Of a DNA stretch of 64,000 nt, positions 32,104-41,765 are shown in pieces. Every line of letters begins with the position of its first letter. Position 1 is the first letter of the stretch. The DNA comes from Pseudorhodobacter turbinis (GTDB lineage: Bacteria; Pseudomonadota; Alphaproteobacteria; Rhodobacterales; Rhodobacteraceae): the NCBI RefSeq assembly GCF_005234135.1, contig NZ_CP039964.1:496001-560000 (forward strand), read 5' to 3'. The position numbers and the translations under genes were made by a program. A model generated the notes under the pieces. That model was not told the DNA's origin. It was given only the letters and a program-made list of their open reading frames with translations, and searched no databases.

Positions 32104-33411
32104 ATGCTAAATTTCTTATCCCGGCCAATGGTTCGTCTTGTCGACCGCTATTTGCCCGATCCTTTCGTTTTCGTTCTGGTGCTGACCCTGATTGCCGGTC
32201 TCGCGGCAGTCTTGACCCAAGGGACCGGCCCGGTTGAGGTCGTCACGATGTGGGGCGACGGGTTCTGGACCTTGCTCACCTTCTCTATGCAAATGCTGCT
32301 GGTGCTGGTCACCGGTTACATGATGGCTTCGACCCCGCTGGTGCGCCGCGGGCTTTCGGCCCTTGCAGGCATGGCAAGCAGCCCCGGTAGTGCGATTTTG
32401 CTGGTCAGCTTTGTGTCACTGGCGGCCTCCTGGATCAACTGGGGGTTCGGGTTGGTTGTTGGCGCGTTGTTTGCGCGGGAACTGGCGCGGACGATCCGTG
32501 TCGATTATCGCTTGCTGGTCGCCTCGGCCTATTCCGGTTTTATCATTTGGCACGGCGGGCTGGCGGGTTCGATCCCGCTTTCCATCGCAACCGAAGGCCA
32601 TCCCTTTGCCGATATTACGGGCGTAATCTCTACGTCGGACACCATTTTCGCGGTTTATAACCTTGCGATCGTGGTTGCGCTGTTCATTGTTGTGCCCTTT
32701 GTGAACCGTGCCATGCTGCCACGCGAAGAGGACGCAGTGTATATCGATCCTGCATTGCTGGTTGAGGATGAAGCGGAGCAGCCCGCAGTCTCGACACCGG
32801 CGGAACGTATGGAAAACAGCTATGTGCTGTCCATGCTGATTGGTGCAGCGGGCGCCGCTTGGTTGATCCAGTATTTTGCCGCCGGAAATGGGCTGTCGCT
32901 GAACGTCATCAACTTCTTGTTCCTGACATTGGCGATCTTGCTGCACGGGACGCCGCGCCGTTTGCTGAATGCGCTGACGGATGCGGTCAAGGGCGGTGCG
33001 GGCATTGTGATCCAGTTCCCGTTCTATGCAGGGATCATGGCGATCATGGTGCAATCAGGCTTGGCGGCCAGCATCTCGGAGGGGTTGGTCGGTCTGGCAA
33101 CGGCTACATCCTTGCCGTTCTGGTCGTTTCTCTCTGCGGGTATCGTCAACTTCTTTGTGCCGTCGGGTGGCGGTCAATGGGCGGTGCAGGCCCCGGTCAT
33201 CCTGCCTGCGGCACAGGCACTTGGCGCTGATCTTGCGCGCACCTCTATGGCTGTGGCCTGGGGGGATGCCTGGACGAATATGGTGCAGCCTTTCTGGGCG
33301 CTGCCGATCCTCGGGATTGCCGGTCTGCGCGCCAAGGACATCATGGGCTTTTGTGTCGTGCATTTGATCTTGTCGGGTATCATCATTTCGATTGGCCTGA
33401 CGTTTATCTGA
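32104..33411 (+). CDS. AtoE-type short-chain fatty acid transporter
   Basis: This is a 435-residue membrane protein of the AtoE/SCFA transporter family (about 12 helices). Conserved parts are RLVDRYLPDPFVFVLVLTLI at the N-terminus, the middle SWINWGFGLVVGALFARELA and WHGGLAGSIPL, and the later FVPSGGGQWAVQAPVILPAA with AWGDAWTNMVQPFWALPILG. The family moves short-chain fatty acids or similar anions across the inner membrane. An AGGAGG ribosome site precedes ATG 32104. It is 161 bp from the DeoR gene, so it may have its own promoter. A bidirectional terminator follows. A link to the amine genes is only positional. Confidence 0.88.
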   Translation: MLNFLSRPMVRLVDRYLPDPFVFVLVLTLIAGLAAVLTQGTGPVEVVTMWGDGFWTLLTFSMQMLLVLVTGYMMASTPLVRRGLSALAGMASSPGSAILLVSFVSLAASWINWGFGLVVGALFARELARTIRVDYRLLVASAYSGFIIWHGGLAGSIPLSIATEGHPFADITGVISTSDTIFAVYNLAIVVALFIVVPFVNRAMLPREEDAVYIDPALLVEDEAEQPAVSTPAERMENSYVLSMLIGAAGAAWLIQYFAAGNGLSLNVINFLFLTLAILLHGTPRRLLNALTDAVKGGAGIVIQFPFYAGIMAIMVQSGLAASISEGLVGLATATSLPFWSFLSAGIVNFFVPSGGGQWAVQAPVILPAAQALGADLARTSMAVAWGDAWTNMVQPFWALPILGIAGLRAKDIMGFCVVHLILSGIIISIGLTFI

Positions 33412-33441
33412 CAGGCGGCCCATCGGCTATTTACAAGGAAA

Positions 33442-33467
33442 GGGCACGCCATCGTGATGGCGGGCCC
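33442..33467. terminator. Bidirectional terminator between convergent genes
   Basis: The stem GGGC-AC-GCCATC / GATGGC-GG-GCCC around GT is followed by AATAATTTT on the plus strand, between the transporter and the receptor stops. Confidence 0.65.
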
Positions 33468-33499
33468 AATAATTTTCACAAACAAACGGCAGTCAAGCT

Positions 33500-35482
33500 C
33501 TAGAACTTGAGGTTTGCCCCCAGCGTAATGGTCCGGCCGGGTGAGTATACAGGATCGATCCCGCCACGGCTTGAGCTGGTCGCATAGCCCGAACGCTCAA
33601 AGTAGGTCTTGTCAAACAGGTTGTCGACGCCAAGCCGTACCGCCAGCGTCTCATAAGAAGGCGGCATCCATTCAGCATAGGCGTTGACCACCGTATAGGC
33701 CTCTTGGTCATAGAACCCAGCCGCCGTCGCCACCGCATCCGAGACCTTTCCGGCCCATTCAACCGTCGCACCGACTGTCATATTCTGGTTGGGCAGTTCA
33801 TGGTCGATATAGAGCGTCGCCATATCGCCCACCGGCATGAATGTACCGCTGTCCGGCAATGCCGAGACGCCCCCTTGGGTGACATCCGCCTTGGTAAAGG
33901 TCGCCCCCAAACGGGTATCGCCGAACTCATAACTGCCGTTCAATGTCACACCACGGCTGCGGAACTCATCAGGGTTGTTATGCAGGCTATAGCTGGCCGC
34001 ATCATAGCCGTAGGTCGGCAGCCCGTTCAGCTTGGTGTCAAACAGCGTCACGCCGCCTTTCCAGTTATCCCCGCCAAAGTTCGCGCCAAGCTTGATGTTC
34101 TTGGCCTCACCGGTGCTAAAGGACGGATCGGTAAAGAAGGCATCTGTGCGGGCGTGGACATAGCCGTAATCCGCGATGACATAGCCAAGCCATGTCTTCG
34201 ATGCTCCGGCAAAGAACTCCAGATTATCGTTGACCTTATAGGCCAGCGTTCCGTTGATGCTGCCGCCGCTGTCGGAAAAGCGGTTACCGTCCCAATCGGT
34301 AAAGCGATGCGCATCATAGCGCGCACCCGTGGACAGGTTGATGCCGTTATCAAACTCGAACCGCCCTTGCACAAAGGCTCCGATCTGGCTGGTCGAGAAA
34401 TTGCGATACCGACGGTCGTTCACGCCGTAATTGTCGGTGTGGTAATCATGCTGGTTAAAGTCGACACCCGCAGTGATCTTGCCCGCACCAAGCGCAAAGG
34501 TGTTTTGCAACTTACCGCCGAACAGATCTTCTTTCAGGATCATGTTCCCATTGGTGCGGCCTGTGGAATAGTTGTCGCGCCAATAGTCGTTCTGGCTGAA
34601 GTAAACCGTGGCCTCAGGGTCCCAGCTGTCGGTGGGGTTGGTCGAGGTATAGGTCAGCTTGACAGAGTCGCGGCTGATCTTGAGCGGGTGCAGCTCATCC
34701 CCTGCAAGCCCGAGGTTCATCTTGATCAGACGGTCGGCCTCATCGCGGCTGCGCTCAAAGCTCAGCTCGACCCGGCTGTCTTCGAATTCATAACCGAATT
34801 TTGCAAGCAGCGCATTCGACGCGGGCTCTGTGCCCTCAACTGTGGTGCCATCGCCGGTTTTATAGTCAGAGCCATCCGTCTTGCTGGCCATCACGAACCA
34901 GTCGACATTTTCGTAGCGGCCATAGGTGGCAAGGCTTCCCGCCGCGCCGCGCCCGTTTGTGCCATAAGTTAGGCCGACGCGCCCACCAGTGTTCCGGCCT
35001 TCTTCCAGAAGATCATCCGCGCCGACCGTTTCATAGCGGATCGCCCCAGCAGCGGCAGCAAAGCCTGAATCCGCGGCGGCGGCACCGGCCTCTACCTCAA
35101 CGCGTTTCAGGAAAACGGGATCGATAACGTTAGAGCCGGTGTGGTGCCAGCTTGTCGCGGTTTGCGGCACACCGTCGACACTGACGGCGAGGTTGGATTG
35201 CTCCATCCCCAGCACGTGGATTTTCTTGCCCGGGCTGGCACCGCCTGAAACGGTGACAGTTGATTCACGCGCAAACAGCTCCGAGACATCCGCAGGCTGA
35301 AGCGTTTCCAGATCGTCTTGCGTCAAGACGGTGCCGCCCGTGGCCTCGATATTATCCTCACCCTCGCGGATGATGTTGATCGGGTCCAGAAGGAACGTTT
35401 CGCCCACTTGCTGTGCATGTAGCGCGCTCGAGAGCGCAAGGAGTGACACGCTCGTCCATGACAAGGTTTTGGTTAGCTTCAT
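33500..35482 (-). CDS. TonB-dependent outer-membrane receptor
   Basis: This is a 660-residue outer-membrane receptor. It has a signal peptide ([20 protein letters not shown], cleavage near LHA-QQ), a plug domain (residues about 45-150, with [35 protein letters not shown] and [18 protein letters not shown]), and a 22-strand barrel ending in the characteristic terminal phenylalanine (TLGANLKF). The [14 protein letters not shown] motif is typical of siderophore and heme receptors. It takes up an iron complex with energy from TonB. AGAT/GGAG-like bases precede ATG 35482. It is downstream of tonB on the same strand, with a 229 bp gap that may hold its own promoter. Confidence 0.92.
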   Translation of the reverse strand: MKLTKTLSWTSVSLLALSSALHAQQVGETFLLDPINIIREGEDNIEATGGTVLTQDDLETLQPADVSELFARESTVTVSGGASPGKKIHVLGMEQSNLAVSVDGVPQTATSWHHTGSNVIDPVFLKRVEVEAGAAAADSGFAAAAGAIRYETVGADDLLEEGRNTGGRVGLTYGTNGRGAAGSLATYGRYENVDWFVMASKTDGSDYKTGDGTTVEGTEPASNALLAKFGYEFEDSRVELSFERSRDEADRLIKMNLGLAGDELHPLKISRDSVKLTYTSTNPTDSWDPEATVYFSQNDYWRDNYSTGRTNGNMILKEDLFGGKLQNTFALGAGKITAGVDFNQHDYHTDNYGVNDRRYRNFSTSQIGAFVQGRFEFDNGINLSTGARYDAHRFTDWDGNRFSDSGGSINGTLAYKVNDNLEFFAGASKTWLGYVIADYGYVHARTDAFFTDPSFSTGEAKNIKLGANFGGDNWKGGVTLFDTKLNGLPTYGYDAASYSLHNNPDEFRSRGVTLNGSYEFGDTRLGATFTKADVTQGGVSALPDSGTFMPVGDMATLYIDHELPNQNMTVGATVEWAGKVSDAVATAAGFYDQEAYTVVNAYAEWMPPSYETLAVRLGVDNLFDKTYFERSGYATSSSRGGIDPVYSPGRTITLGANLKF

Positions 35483-35711
35483 TACTATCTCCGGTATTTT
35501 TGAAGGCTTTGGTGCCGGGTTTTATACACAAGTAAAACACTCGGAAATATGATAACGGGCTGAAATATAACTTTTTTATGCCGAATAATTTCGTCATCCG
35601 CCCAAAAACACACAAAGGTATTCCCCTTCTGACGGCGCGGGCCTGATCAAAGCAATTTGGGCTTGGGCTGGCTGGAAAACGGGCTGGCGCTGGATGGTTT
35701 CGGGACAATTC

Positions 35712-36578
35712 CTAGCGAGAGAACCTCATGGAGAGACTGAAACTATATTGCGATTCGGTCAGGCCCTTGGGCGCTGCCGGAAACTTTCGGGCCGCTTTGA
35801 CTGCCTTGATTGCTGCTTGATCCAGGGCCTTGTTGCCAGAGGATTTGGCCACTGAAACCGCGCGCAACTGGCCGGAACGGCTGACGGTAAGCCTTACGGC
35901 AACAGTGCCCGATGCCCCCCGTGCGGCAGAAGGATAGGTTCTGCGCCGCTCGATGCGCGCGCGGATGCTTGCGCCCCAGCTGGCGCGCAGGTTGTTCAAT
36001 GTCGCCTTGGACAGTGTGGCCGCCGTGGATGTGCCGCCTGTTCCTGCCTGTGCGCCATTGCCGGCCCCGCTTGCCTTTTGGGCCGCGCGTGCCGCCGATG
36101 GTGCGGCTTTCTTTTGTGGCTTTGCTGCTTTTTTCGGCTGCCGCTTGGCCTTATTTTGCGGATCGGTTTTTTTGGGTGGGCGCACATCGACCGTTGGCGC
36201 GGGCCGGTATTCGGGTTCTATCACTTGCGGGGGCGGTGGTGGCGGCAGGCTTATGGCGGCTTCCGGAAGCCCGCCCGAGAGGCTTGGCAACGCGATTGGG
36301 GCCACGGCTTGTGTCGGGGCGGCGGGCAGTTTCGGGGCCTCGATGCTTTGCACGGGTTGCTGGGGCGGGACCTCTGCAATCTGGGGCGCTTGCGGTGGTT
36401 CGTCCCAATCATCCACCATTTCGGCGATAGAGGCATTTGCGGCCTGCAAAGATAGCAGGTTCTCGCCACCCGCACCGGAAGAATTCGCTCCAATCGGGGC
36501 AGGGTGCAGCGCAAAGGCCCCCACATGCAGGCCCATTGCAAGGGCGATGGCAACGCAGGCTTGGAGACGTCCGCTCAT
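35712..36578 (-). CDS. tonB: TonB energy transducer
   Basis: This is a 288-residue TonB protein. It has an N-terminal membrane anchor (VAIALAMGLHVGAFAL), a proline-rich stretch about residues 60-135, a lysine/alanine-rich linker (KKAAKPQKKAAPSAARAAQK) and a C-terminal TonB domain (RRTYPSAARGASGTVAVRLT, KALDQAAIKAVKAARKFP). It spans the periplasm and transmits proton-motive force from ExbB-ExbD to the receptor. Its start overlaps the exbD stop by an ATGA, which shows translational coupling. It is dedicated to the iron-uptake genes around it. Confidence 0.9.
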   Translation of the reverse strand: MSGRLQACVAIALAMGLHVGAFALHPAPIGANSSGAGGENLLSLQAANASIAEMVDDWDEPPQAPQIAEVPPQQPVQSIEAPKLPAAPTQAVAPIALPSLSGGLPEAAISLPPPPPPQVIEPEYRPAPTVDVRPPKKTDPQNKAKRQPKKAAKPQKKAAPSAARAAQKASGAGNGAQAGTGGTSTAATLSKATLNNLRASWGASIRARIERRRTYPSAARGASGTVAVRLTVSRSGQLRAVSVAKSSGNKALDQAAIKAVKAARKFPAAPKGLTESQYSFSLSMRFSR

Positions 36579-36997
36579 GGTGTGCCCCCGGATTGGGCGA
36601 CAAGCTCTATCTGCGCAAAGCCAAGCGCCGAGATCCGGGGCAGGATCGCGGCAAGCTTTTCGGCGGGCAGGGCCGTGTCGCCGCGCAGCGTCAGCCGGGG
36701 TTTTGCGGTGTCACAATCGGTCTGGTCGCAATAATCGGTGAGTGCGGTTTCCAGCATTTCCAAGGCTGCATCCCCTTCGGTATCGTGAAAGCCGATCCGG
36801 CCATCAGCCGCAAGGTAAAGCGTAAAAGCACCCTCTGCTTCGGCCTCTGCCTGCGCCGTTGGCGGCGTTACCGGAAAGGGTTCGGGGGGCGTCATCTTGG
36901 CGGAAATCAGAAAGAAGATAAGCAGCAAAAACACAACGTTGATCATGGGCAGCAGGTTATCTTCCTTGCGTTTCGGTGTTTGGGTGCTGAAATCCAT
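36575..36997 (-). CDS. exbD: ExbD-type protein, second copy
   Basis: This is a 140-residue ExbD/TolR family protein. The N-terminus KRKEDNLLPMINVVFLLLIF with the proton-channel aspartate position replaced by N (LPMINVVFLL rather than LTPMIDVVFLL) is notable. The soluble domain includes GDTALPAEKLAAILPRISAL. It lies 2 bp after the first exbD and overlaps tonB by ATGA. Loss of the membrane aspartate suggests it cannot carry protons by itself and may act with the other ExbD in a mixed complex (inference). The gene order ExbB-ExbD-ExbD-TonB is known for some dedicated TonB systems. Confidence 0.85.
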   Translation of the reverse strand: MDFSTQTPKRKEDNLLPMINVVFLLLIFFLISAKMTPPEPFPVTPPTAQAEAEAEGAFTLYLAADGRIGFHDTEGDAALEMLETALTDYCDQTDCDTAKPRLTLRGDTALPAEKLAAILPRISALGFAQIELVAQSGGTP

Positions 36998-36999
36998 GA

Positions 37000-37377
37000 C
37001 TACTCCACCAAGACAAGCCGCGAAAAGCCCGCAGCGGCCAGCCCGTCCATAACGGCGACGAGGGCCTGCAAATCCGCCCCGTCACGCGCGCGCAAGACAA
37101 TCGCATCTTCGGGCGTTTCCGTCAGCTTCCTCAGTGCCTCGGCCAGCGCGGCTTGGGGCATGGCGATCCCGTTGAGGCGCACCTCATCTGCGACCAGCTC
37201 TACCAGTCGTGGCGGGCCGTTGTAGCTGCCGCCGGATCCGGCAGATGAAAGCGGGATCACACGGTCCGCCCCAAAGCGAGAGACCAGCATGAAAAAGACC
37301 AAAAGCAGAAACACCACGTCGATCATCGGCGTCAAATTTGGCTTACGACGGGCTTTGGTTGCGCCGAAACTGATCAT
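37000..37377 (-). CDS. exbD: ExbD-type protein, first copy
   Basis: This is a 125-residue ExbD/TolR family protein. The membrane helix NLTPMIDVVFLLLVFFMLVS keeps the channel aspartate. A small periplasmic domain follows (AEALRKLTETPEDAIVLRAR, VAVMDGLAAAGFSRLVLVE). It forms the proton-driven motor with ExbB. Its ATG overlaps the exbB stop (ATGA at 37374-37377). The downstream copy lacks the aspartate, so this one should supply the channel function. Confidence 0.88.
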   Translation of the reverse strand: MISFGATKARRKPNLTPMIDVVFLLLVFFMLVSRFGADRVIPLSSAGSGGSYNGPPRLVELVADEVRLNGIAMPQAALAEALRKLTETPEDAIVLRARDGADLQALVAVMDGLAAAGFSRLVLVE

Positions 37378-38042
37378 TTTTGGGACCGTTGCGTGCTGTG
37401 CAGAATGCGTGTGGCGCTATCTTCCATATCGTGGCGCAGGCTGTCGAGCACACTCTCGAACCATGTCAGCGCGACAGAGGCCGGGATGGCCACGGCCATA
37501 CCGGCGGCCGTGGTCAACAACGCCTCCCAGATACCACCGGCAAGGGCTGCGGGGTCGGCACGCGATCCGGCCTCTTGCAGAGCCTGAAAGGCGGCGATCA
37601 TGCCGGTCACGGTTCCCAATAGCCCAAGCAAGGGGCCTATGGTTGATGCCAGTTCCAGCCCGCGCAGGCCGCTGCGGGCACGCAGCAAAAGCCCGCGCGC
37701 CACCCGTCCGGTTTCGGCCTCGGTTGCGGTTTGGTCCAGCGCCGGGTTTAGGGTTGCCTGCATGGCGGCGCTGGCCAGCATCGCCCGCAAGGAGCGACGC
37801 TTTTCCAGAGATGAGATGGCCTCGGCTGTTTGGCCTTTGGCCCAAAGGGCAAGGGCGGCCTCGGTGCGCGCGCCCCCCGACCATGCCCCGAGCGACAGCA
37901 GACGCATCGCTTTCCACAAGATCAAGGCAACCGTAATGACCGAGAGAATGGCAATGGCCCACATCGCAGCACCGCCCATGCCGACAAAAGCCAAAAGCCG
38001 GTCAAACGTGTCTTGGAGGGGGAGGTTGGTCATTGGTTCCAT
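37374..38042 (-). CDS. exbB: ExbB/MotA/TolQ proton channel protein
   Basis: This is a 222-residue inner-membrane protein of the MotA/TolQ/ExbB family. The first helix is AMWAIAILSVITVALILWKA. The conserved second and third helices lie in ELASTIGPLLGLLGTVTGMI and GIWEALLTTAAGMAVAIPAS. With ExbD it forms the motor that energises TonB. ATG 38042 is used, and an alternative ATG lies three codons in. It is 37 bp downstream of the ABC ATPase gene on the same strand, which joins the ABC and TonB parts into one unit. Confidence 0.88.
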   Translation of the reverse strand: MEPMTNLPLQDTFDRLLAFVGMGGAAMWAIAILSVITVALILWKAMRLLSLGAWSGGARTEAALALWAKGQTAEAISSLEKRRSLRAMLASAAMQATLNPALDQTATEAETGRVARGLLLRARSGLRGLELASTIGPLLGLLGTVTGMIAAFQALQEAGSRADPAALAGGIWEALLTTAAGMAVAIPASVALTWFESVLDSLRHDMEDSATRILHSTQRSQK

Positions 38043-38079
38043 GGTGCTTCACTTTGCTATTAGGGCAGGGCGTCGTGGG

Positions 38080-38835
38080 TTAGAGGTGGTGCAGGACAAG
38101 CGGCTTGCCGTCAATCTCGGTTACCCGCAGATCCATATCATAGATATCGCCCAGAACCTTACTGGTACAGACGGCTTCGGGCGGGCCCTCGGCGGCGATG
38201 CGCCCGGCTTTCATCGCGATGATATGATCGGCCCAAACGGCGGCGTGGTTGATGTCATGCACAACGACCACAACGCTGCGCCCGGCGGCGCGCAATGCGA
38301 CAAGCTGGGCCATGATGCGGCGGGCAAAGGCCATATCGAGTGCTGCCAGCGGTTCATCCAGCAGCAGCCAATCCGCACCCTGTGCAAGGGCCATCGCGAT
38401 AAAGGCGCGTTGGCGCTGGCCGCCCGAAAGCGCCTCTAGGAAACGATCCCCGAGCGCGGTCAGATCGAGGGCCTCAAGCGCTTCGGCGACCAGCCGCGCA
38501 TCCTCGGCTGTGGGGCGGCCTTGATGGTGCGGCCAGCGGCCAAAGGCCACCAACTCTTGCACGCGCAAGCGGCTGCCAAGGGTGTTGGTCTGCGATAAGA
38601 CCGCCATCAGGCGCGCCAGATCACGCGTAGGCGTCTGCACCGTATCGGCGCCATCAACGGTGATGCGCCCGTTTTGCAAAGGCATTAGCCGCCCGATCAG
38701 CGACAGAAGCGTTGACTTGCCTGCGCCGTTAGGCCCGACCAATGCCGTCACCTTGCCCTTTGGCACCTCAACCGAGATGTCATGCAAAATCTTGGTTTTG
38801 CCGATGCTGTGGCTAACGCCTTCAACGCAAATCAT
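38080..38835 (-). CDS. Iron-siderophore ABC transporter ATPase
   Basis: This is a 251-residue ATPase of the FepC/FecE type. Walker A is GPNGAGKSTLLSLIG, the Q-loop lies in MAVLSQTNTLGSRL, the signature is [20 protein letters not shown], and Walker B is WLLLDEPLAALDMA, with the switch H in VVVVHDINHA. The start is set at ATG 38835 because it overlaps the permease stop as ATGA; a longer form from 38862 is less likely. It powers uptake of an iron chelate across the inner membrane. Confidence 0.9.
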   Translation of the reverse strand: MICVEGVSHSIGKTKILHDISVEVPKGKVTALVGPNGAGKSTLLSLIGRLMPLQNGRITVDGADTVQTPTRDLARLMAVLSQTNTLGSRLRVQELVAFGRWPHHQGRPTAEDARLVAEALEALDLTALGDRFLEALSGGQRQRAFIAMALAQGADWLLLDEPLAALDMAFARRIMAQLVALRAAGRSVVVVVHDINHAAVWADHIIAMKAGRIAAEGPPEAVCTSKVLGDIYDMDLRVTEIDGKPLVLHHL

Positions 38836-39773
38836 CGCATCCGTCCTTTCAACAAGAGCCACAGGAAAAACACGCCGCCCGCAAATTCGATCACGACCGA
38901 GAGGGTGGATTGCAGGCCGAACATGCGCTCGAACAGGGTTTGCCCGATGACCAGCATCAGGCAGGCCACCAAGATCGCCATCGGTAACAGCCGAGCGTGG
39001 CGGGCAGAGCCTGTCAGCTCATGCGCCAGCCCCGAAACCAGCAGCCCGAAGAAGGCAACAGGCCCGACCAATGCGGTCGCAACAGAGACCAAAACAGCAA
39101 CGATCACCAAAGCCGCAAGCACAAGCCGGTCATGCGCCAGCCCCAGCGATATTGCGATTGGCCGCCCAAGTGCCAGCACATCCAACCGCGGCGCAAGCCA
39201 AAGCGCCACGCCAATTGTGCCGATGCACAATGCCCCCGTGACCGGCAGCAGCGCGGGCTCAATCGCAGTAAAGCTTGCAAAGCTTGCAGCCTGAACAACG
39301 GCGAAGGCGTTCGGGTCAATGATCCGTGCCAAAAAGCCCGAAAAGGACCGGAACATCACCCCTAAAATCACGCCCGTCAGCACCAGACGCGCGATATCCT
39401 GCGTGCCGCGCCCCAACAGCGTGCCAAATAGCAACAGCGCTGCCACGCACATGACCGAAACCTCGATCCCGAATTTGGCCGAGAGCGACAATCCGGCATA
39501 TCCGCTGACACCAAGCCCCGCGATCAATGCCGTTTGCATTAGAATATAGAGCGCATCAAATCCCATGATCTGCGGTGTAAGGACCCGGTTGCGGCATAGG
39601 GTCTGAAACACCATCGTCGCAACCGCGATTGCCGCCCCGACCAACAGCATTCCCGCCAGCTTGGGCGCGCGCAGGCCCAGAATAAACTGCCAGCGCGGAC
39701 CAAGTCCCCAAAACAGGTAGACCGCGCAGGATACAACCAATGCGCCCGTCAAAATTGCCAAGCGCCTATCCAC
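38832..39773 (-). CDS. Iron-siderophore ABC transporter permease (second)
   Basis: This is a 313-residue FecCD-family permease (about nine to ten helices). It has the characteristic LAGMLLVGAAIAVATMVFQT and NRVLTPQIMGFDALYILMQT, and later SLGLAHDRLVLAALVIVAVL and FFGLLVSGLAHELTG. GTG 39773 is chosen because it overlaps the stop of the first permease by eight bases and has GGGAG upstream. The longer frame upstream overlaps the neighbour fully and is not protein-like. It is the heterodimer partner of the permease before it, as in YclNO/FatDC systems. Confidence 0.88.
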   Translation of the reverse strand: MDRRLAILTGALVVSCAVYLFWGLGPRWQFILGLRAPKLAGMLLVGAAIAVATMVFQTLCRNRVLTPQIMGFDALYILMQTALIAGLGVSGYAGLSLSAKFGIEVSVMCVAALLLFGTLLGRGTQDIARLVLTGVILGVMFRSFSGFLARIIDPNAFAVVQAASFASFTAIEPALLPVTGALCIGTIGVALWLAPRLDVLALGRPIAISLGLAHDRLVLAALVIVAVLVSVATALVGPVAFFGLLVSGLAHELTGSARHARLLPMAILVACLMLVIGQTLFERMFGLQSTLSVVIEFAGGVFFLWLLLKGRMR

Positions 39774-40719
39774 CTGAAGGCTCCCGATACAAAAGCCACA
39801 AGAACAGGGCAGAGCCGACAACGCCAAGTATCGTGCCGACAGGCACCTCATAGGGGAAACGCACCAGACGCCCCAGAATATCGCAGGCCAGCACCAGCGT
39901 GGCACCGCCCGCCGCCGTGACCGGCAATGTTGTGCGCAGGTTGTCGCCCATGCGCCGCGCCACGATGTTGGGCACCACAAGCCCGACAAAAGGGATCATC
40001 CCCACCGTTACAATCACCAGTGCAGTCACAACAGACACAACGACAAGCCCCAGCCGCATAACCGCATCGGGGTTCAGGCCAAGGCCGGTTGTTGTTTCCC
40101 GCCCAAGGCTAAGGATGGAAAACTGATCGGCGGCAAACCATGCCAGTGCTGCGGCGCCGGCGGCCAGCCAAAGCAATTCATAGCGCCCGGCGATGACGCC
40201 CGAAAACTCTCCGGTCATCAGCCAGATACTGATGAGCTGCAAAAGATCGGTTTGCCAGCCGACAAAAGTGACAACGGCCCCCAGCACCCCCGAGAGGATA
40301 AGGCCAACGACCGGCACCAGCAAAACCTCACGCGCGGGCAAACGGCGGATCAGCCGCAAAAACAGGGCGGTGCCAGCCATTGCTGCAAGGCTTGCCACCA
40401 CCATCTTTACCCAGATCGGTGCTGCCGGCGCGATCAGCGTTACCGCCAACAGGCCAAGGGCCGCGCTTTCTGCCGTGCCAGTGGTGCCCGGTTCTACAAA
40501 ACGGTTGCGGACCATCTGTTGCATCACCACCCCCGCAACAGCCAAGGCCGCCCCGGTCAGAATAACCGCAAGCGTGCGTGGTAGCCGCGAAACGGTCATG
40601 ACCAATGCCATATGAGGATCACTGCCCAAACCGGCCAAGCCGATGCCGGCCGCGCCGATCAACAGGCTGGCCACCGAAAGGGGCACCAATAGGCCGATAA
40701 AAATGAAGGTGGGGCGCAT
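39766..40719 (-). CDS. Iron-siderophore ABC transporter permease (first)
   Basis: This is a 317-residue FecCD-family permease. It shows VSRLPRTLAVILTGAALAVA, GVVMQQMVRNRFVEPGTTG and GMIPFVGLVVPNIVARRMGD, the classic FecCD motifs. It starts at ATG 40719, 37 bp after the binding-protein stop, and overlaps the next permease gene. With the second permease, the ATPase and the FatB-like binding protein it forms a catecholate-type siderophore importer. Confidence 0.9.
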   Translation of the reverse strand: MRPTFIFIGLLVPLSVASLLIGAAGIGLAGLGSDPHMALVMTVSRLPRTLAVILTGAALAVAGVVMQQMVRNRFVEPGTTGTAESAALGLLAVTLIAPAAPIWVKMVVASLAAMAGTALFLRLIRRLPAREVLLVPVVGLILSGVLGAVVTFVGWQTDLLQLISIWLMTGEFSGVIAGRYELLWLAAGAAALAWFAADQFSILSLGRETTTGLGLNPDAVMRLGLVVVSVVTALVIVTVGMIPFVGLVVPNIVARRMGDNLRTTLPVTAAGGATLVLACDILGRLVRFPYEVPVGTILGVVGSALFLWLLYREPSGG

Positions 40720-40756
40720 GGGAATACTGGCCGGGGCAGAGACCCCGGCCCTTTGC

Positions 40757-41647
40757 CTATTTAGTGAATGCGGTTTTCAACTCGGCCAATGTGGTGCTGA
40801 GCGAGGTATAGCCGCCCCCCGCGATATAAAGCGGTGCGGCTGACAGATAGATGATCTGGCCCTTTTGTGCGGCCATTGTTCCGGCCACCAGCGGATTGTC
40901 CAAAGTCGTTTGCGCCGAGGACGCCTCGCCAATTGCCACGCTGCGATCGACCACGATCAGCCAGTCGGGGTTCGTTTCGGCGATGAATTCAAAGGAAACG
41001 GCATCGCCATGCACCTCGGGATTAAGGTTCTCAAAAGCCTCGGGCAGATCAAGGGCGGTGTGCAACCAGCCAAACCGCGAGCCGCGCCCATAAGCGGAAA
41101 CCTTTGGCCCGTTGGTCATAAGGATAAGGGCATTGCCTTTACCGGCTGCGGCGACCTTTACTTCGGAAAGATGCGTATCCAGCGTCGTCAAAAGGGCTGT
41201 GGCCTTGTCTTCCTTATCAAAGAGCTTGCCATAAGTTTCGATGTTTTTGCGCGCATCGGCAATGGTATCGGCACCGATTGTCATATCAATCGTGGGGGCA
41301 ATCTTTGCCAAGGGCTGGGCCTTGGTTGCGGACCGGCCACCAACAATGATCAGATCCGGATCCAGATTTGCCAAGGCTTCCATATCCGGCTCAAACAAAG
41401 TGCCAACAGGCTGGGTGCCCAGATCGCCAAGATAATCGACATAGAGCTTGTCTGGCGCGCCGGCCAATGTAACGCCAAGCGCTGTCAACGTGTCAATCGA
41501 GGCGACATCCAGCGCCACAACCTTTGACGGGCTTTGGGCTGTCGCCACCCCCCCTTGGGCTGTTTGAATCAGAATATCCCCGGCCATCGAGGCAGGGGCA
41601 GCACAGAGGGACAGGCCAAATAACGCTGCACAGGCAATGCGGTTCAT
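40757..41647 (-). CDS. Siderophore-binding periplasmic protein (FatB/YclQ-like)
   Basis: This is a 296-residue periplasmic binding protein with a signal peptide (MNRIACAALFGLSLCAAPAS, cleavage near MAG). The layout fits the FatB/CeuE/YclQ group: KVVALDVASIDTLTALGVTL, LFEPDMEALANLDPDLIIVG, and the C-terminal ETNPDWLIVVDRSVAIGEAS. These bind catecholate or mixed siderophores; the exact one is not readable. ATG 41647 is preferred over 41662 because GGAG lies seven bases upstream. It is the first gene of an unbroken minus-strand run of eight genes, ending with tonB, plus the receptor. Confidence 0.9.
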   Translation of the reverse strand: MNRIACAALFGLSLCAAPASMAGDILIQTAQGGVATAQSPSKVVALDVASIDTLTALGVTLAGAPDKLYVDYLGDLGTQPVGTLFEPDMEALANLDPDLIIVGGRSATKAQPLAKIAPTIDMTIGADTIADARKNIETYGKLFDKEDKATALLTTLDTHLSEVKVAAAGKGNALILMTNGPKVSAYGRGSRFGWLHTALDLPEAFENLNPEVHGDAVSFEFIAETNPDWLIVVDRSVAIGEASSAQTTLDNPLVAGTMAAQKGQIIYLSAAPLYIAGGGYTSLSTTLAELKTAFTK

Positions 41648-41765
41648 TGCAGTCTCCATCAATCGTAGCGTGGCTGGAAATCTGGCTTCGCTGTTTTTTG
41701 ACGACCTAGCGGCTTGTGCTCAAAAGGTAAAGATATAAGTATACTAAAAAAGTAAGGAATCTAAT

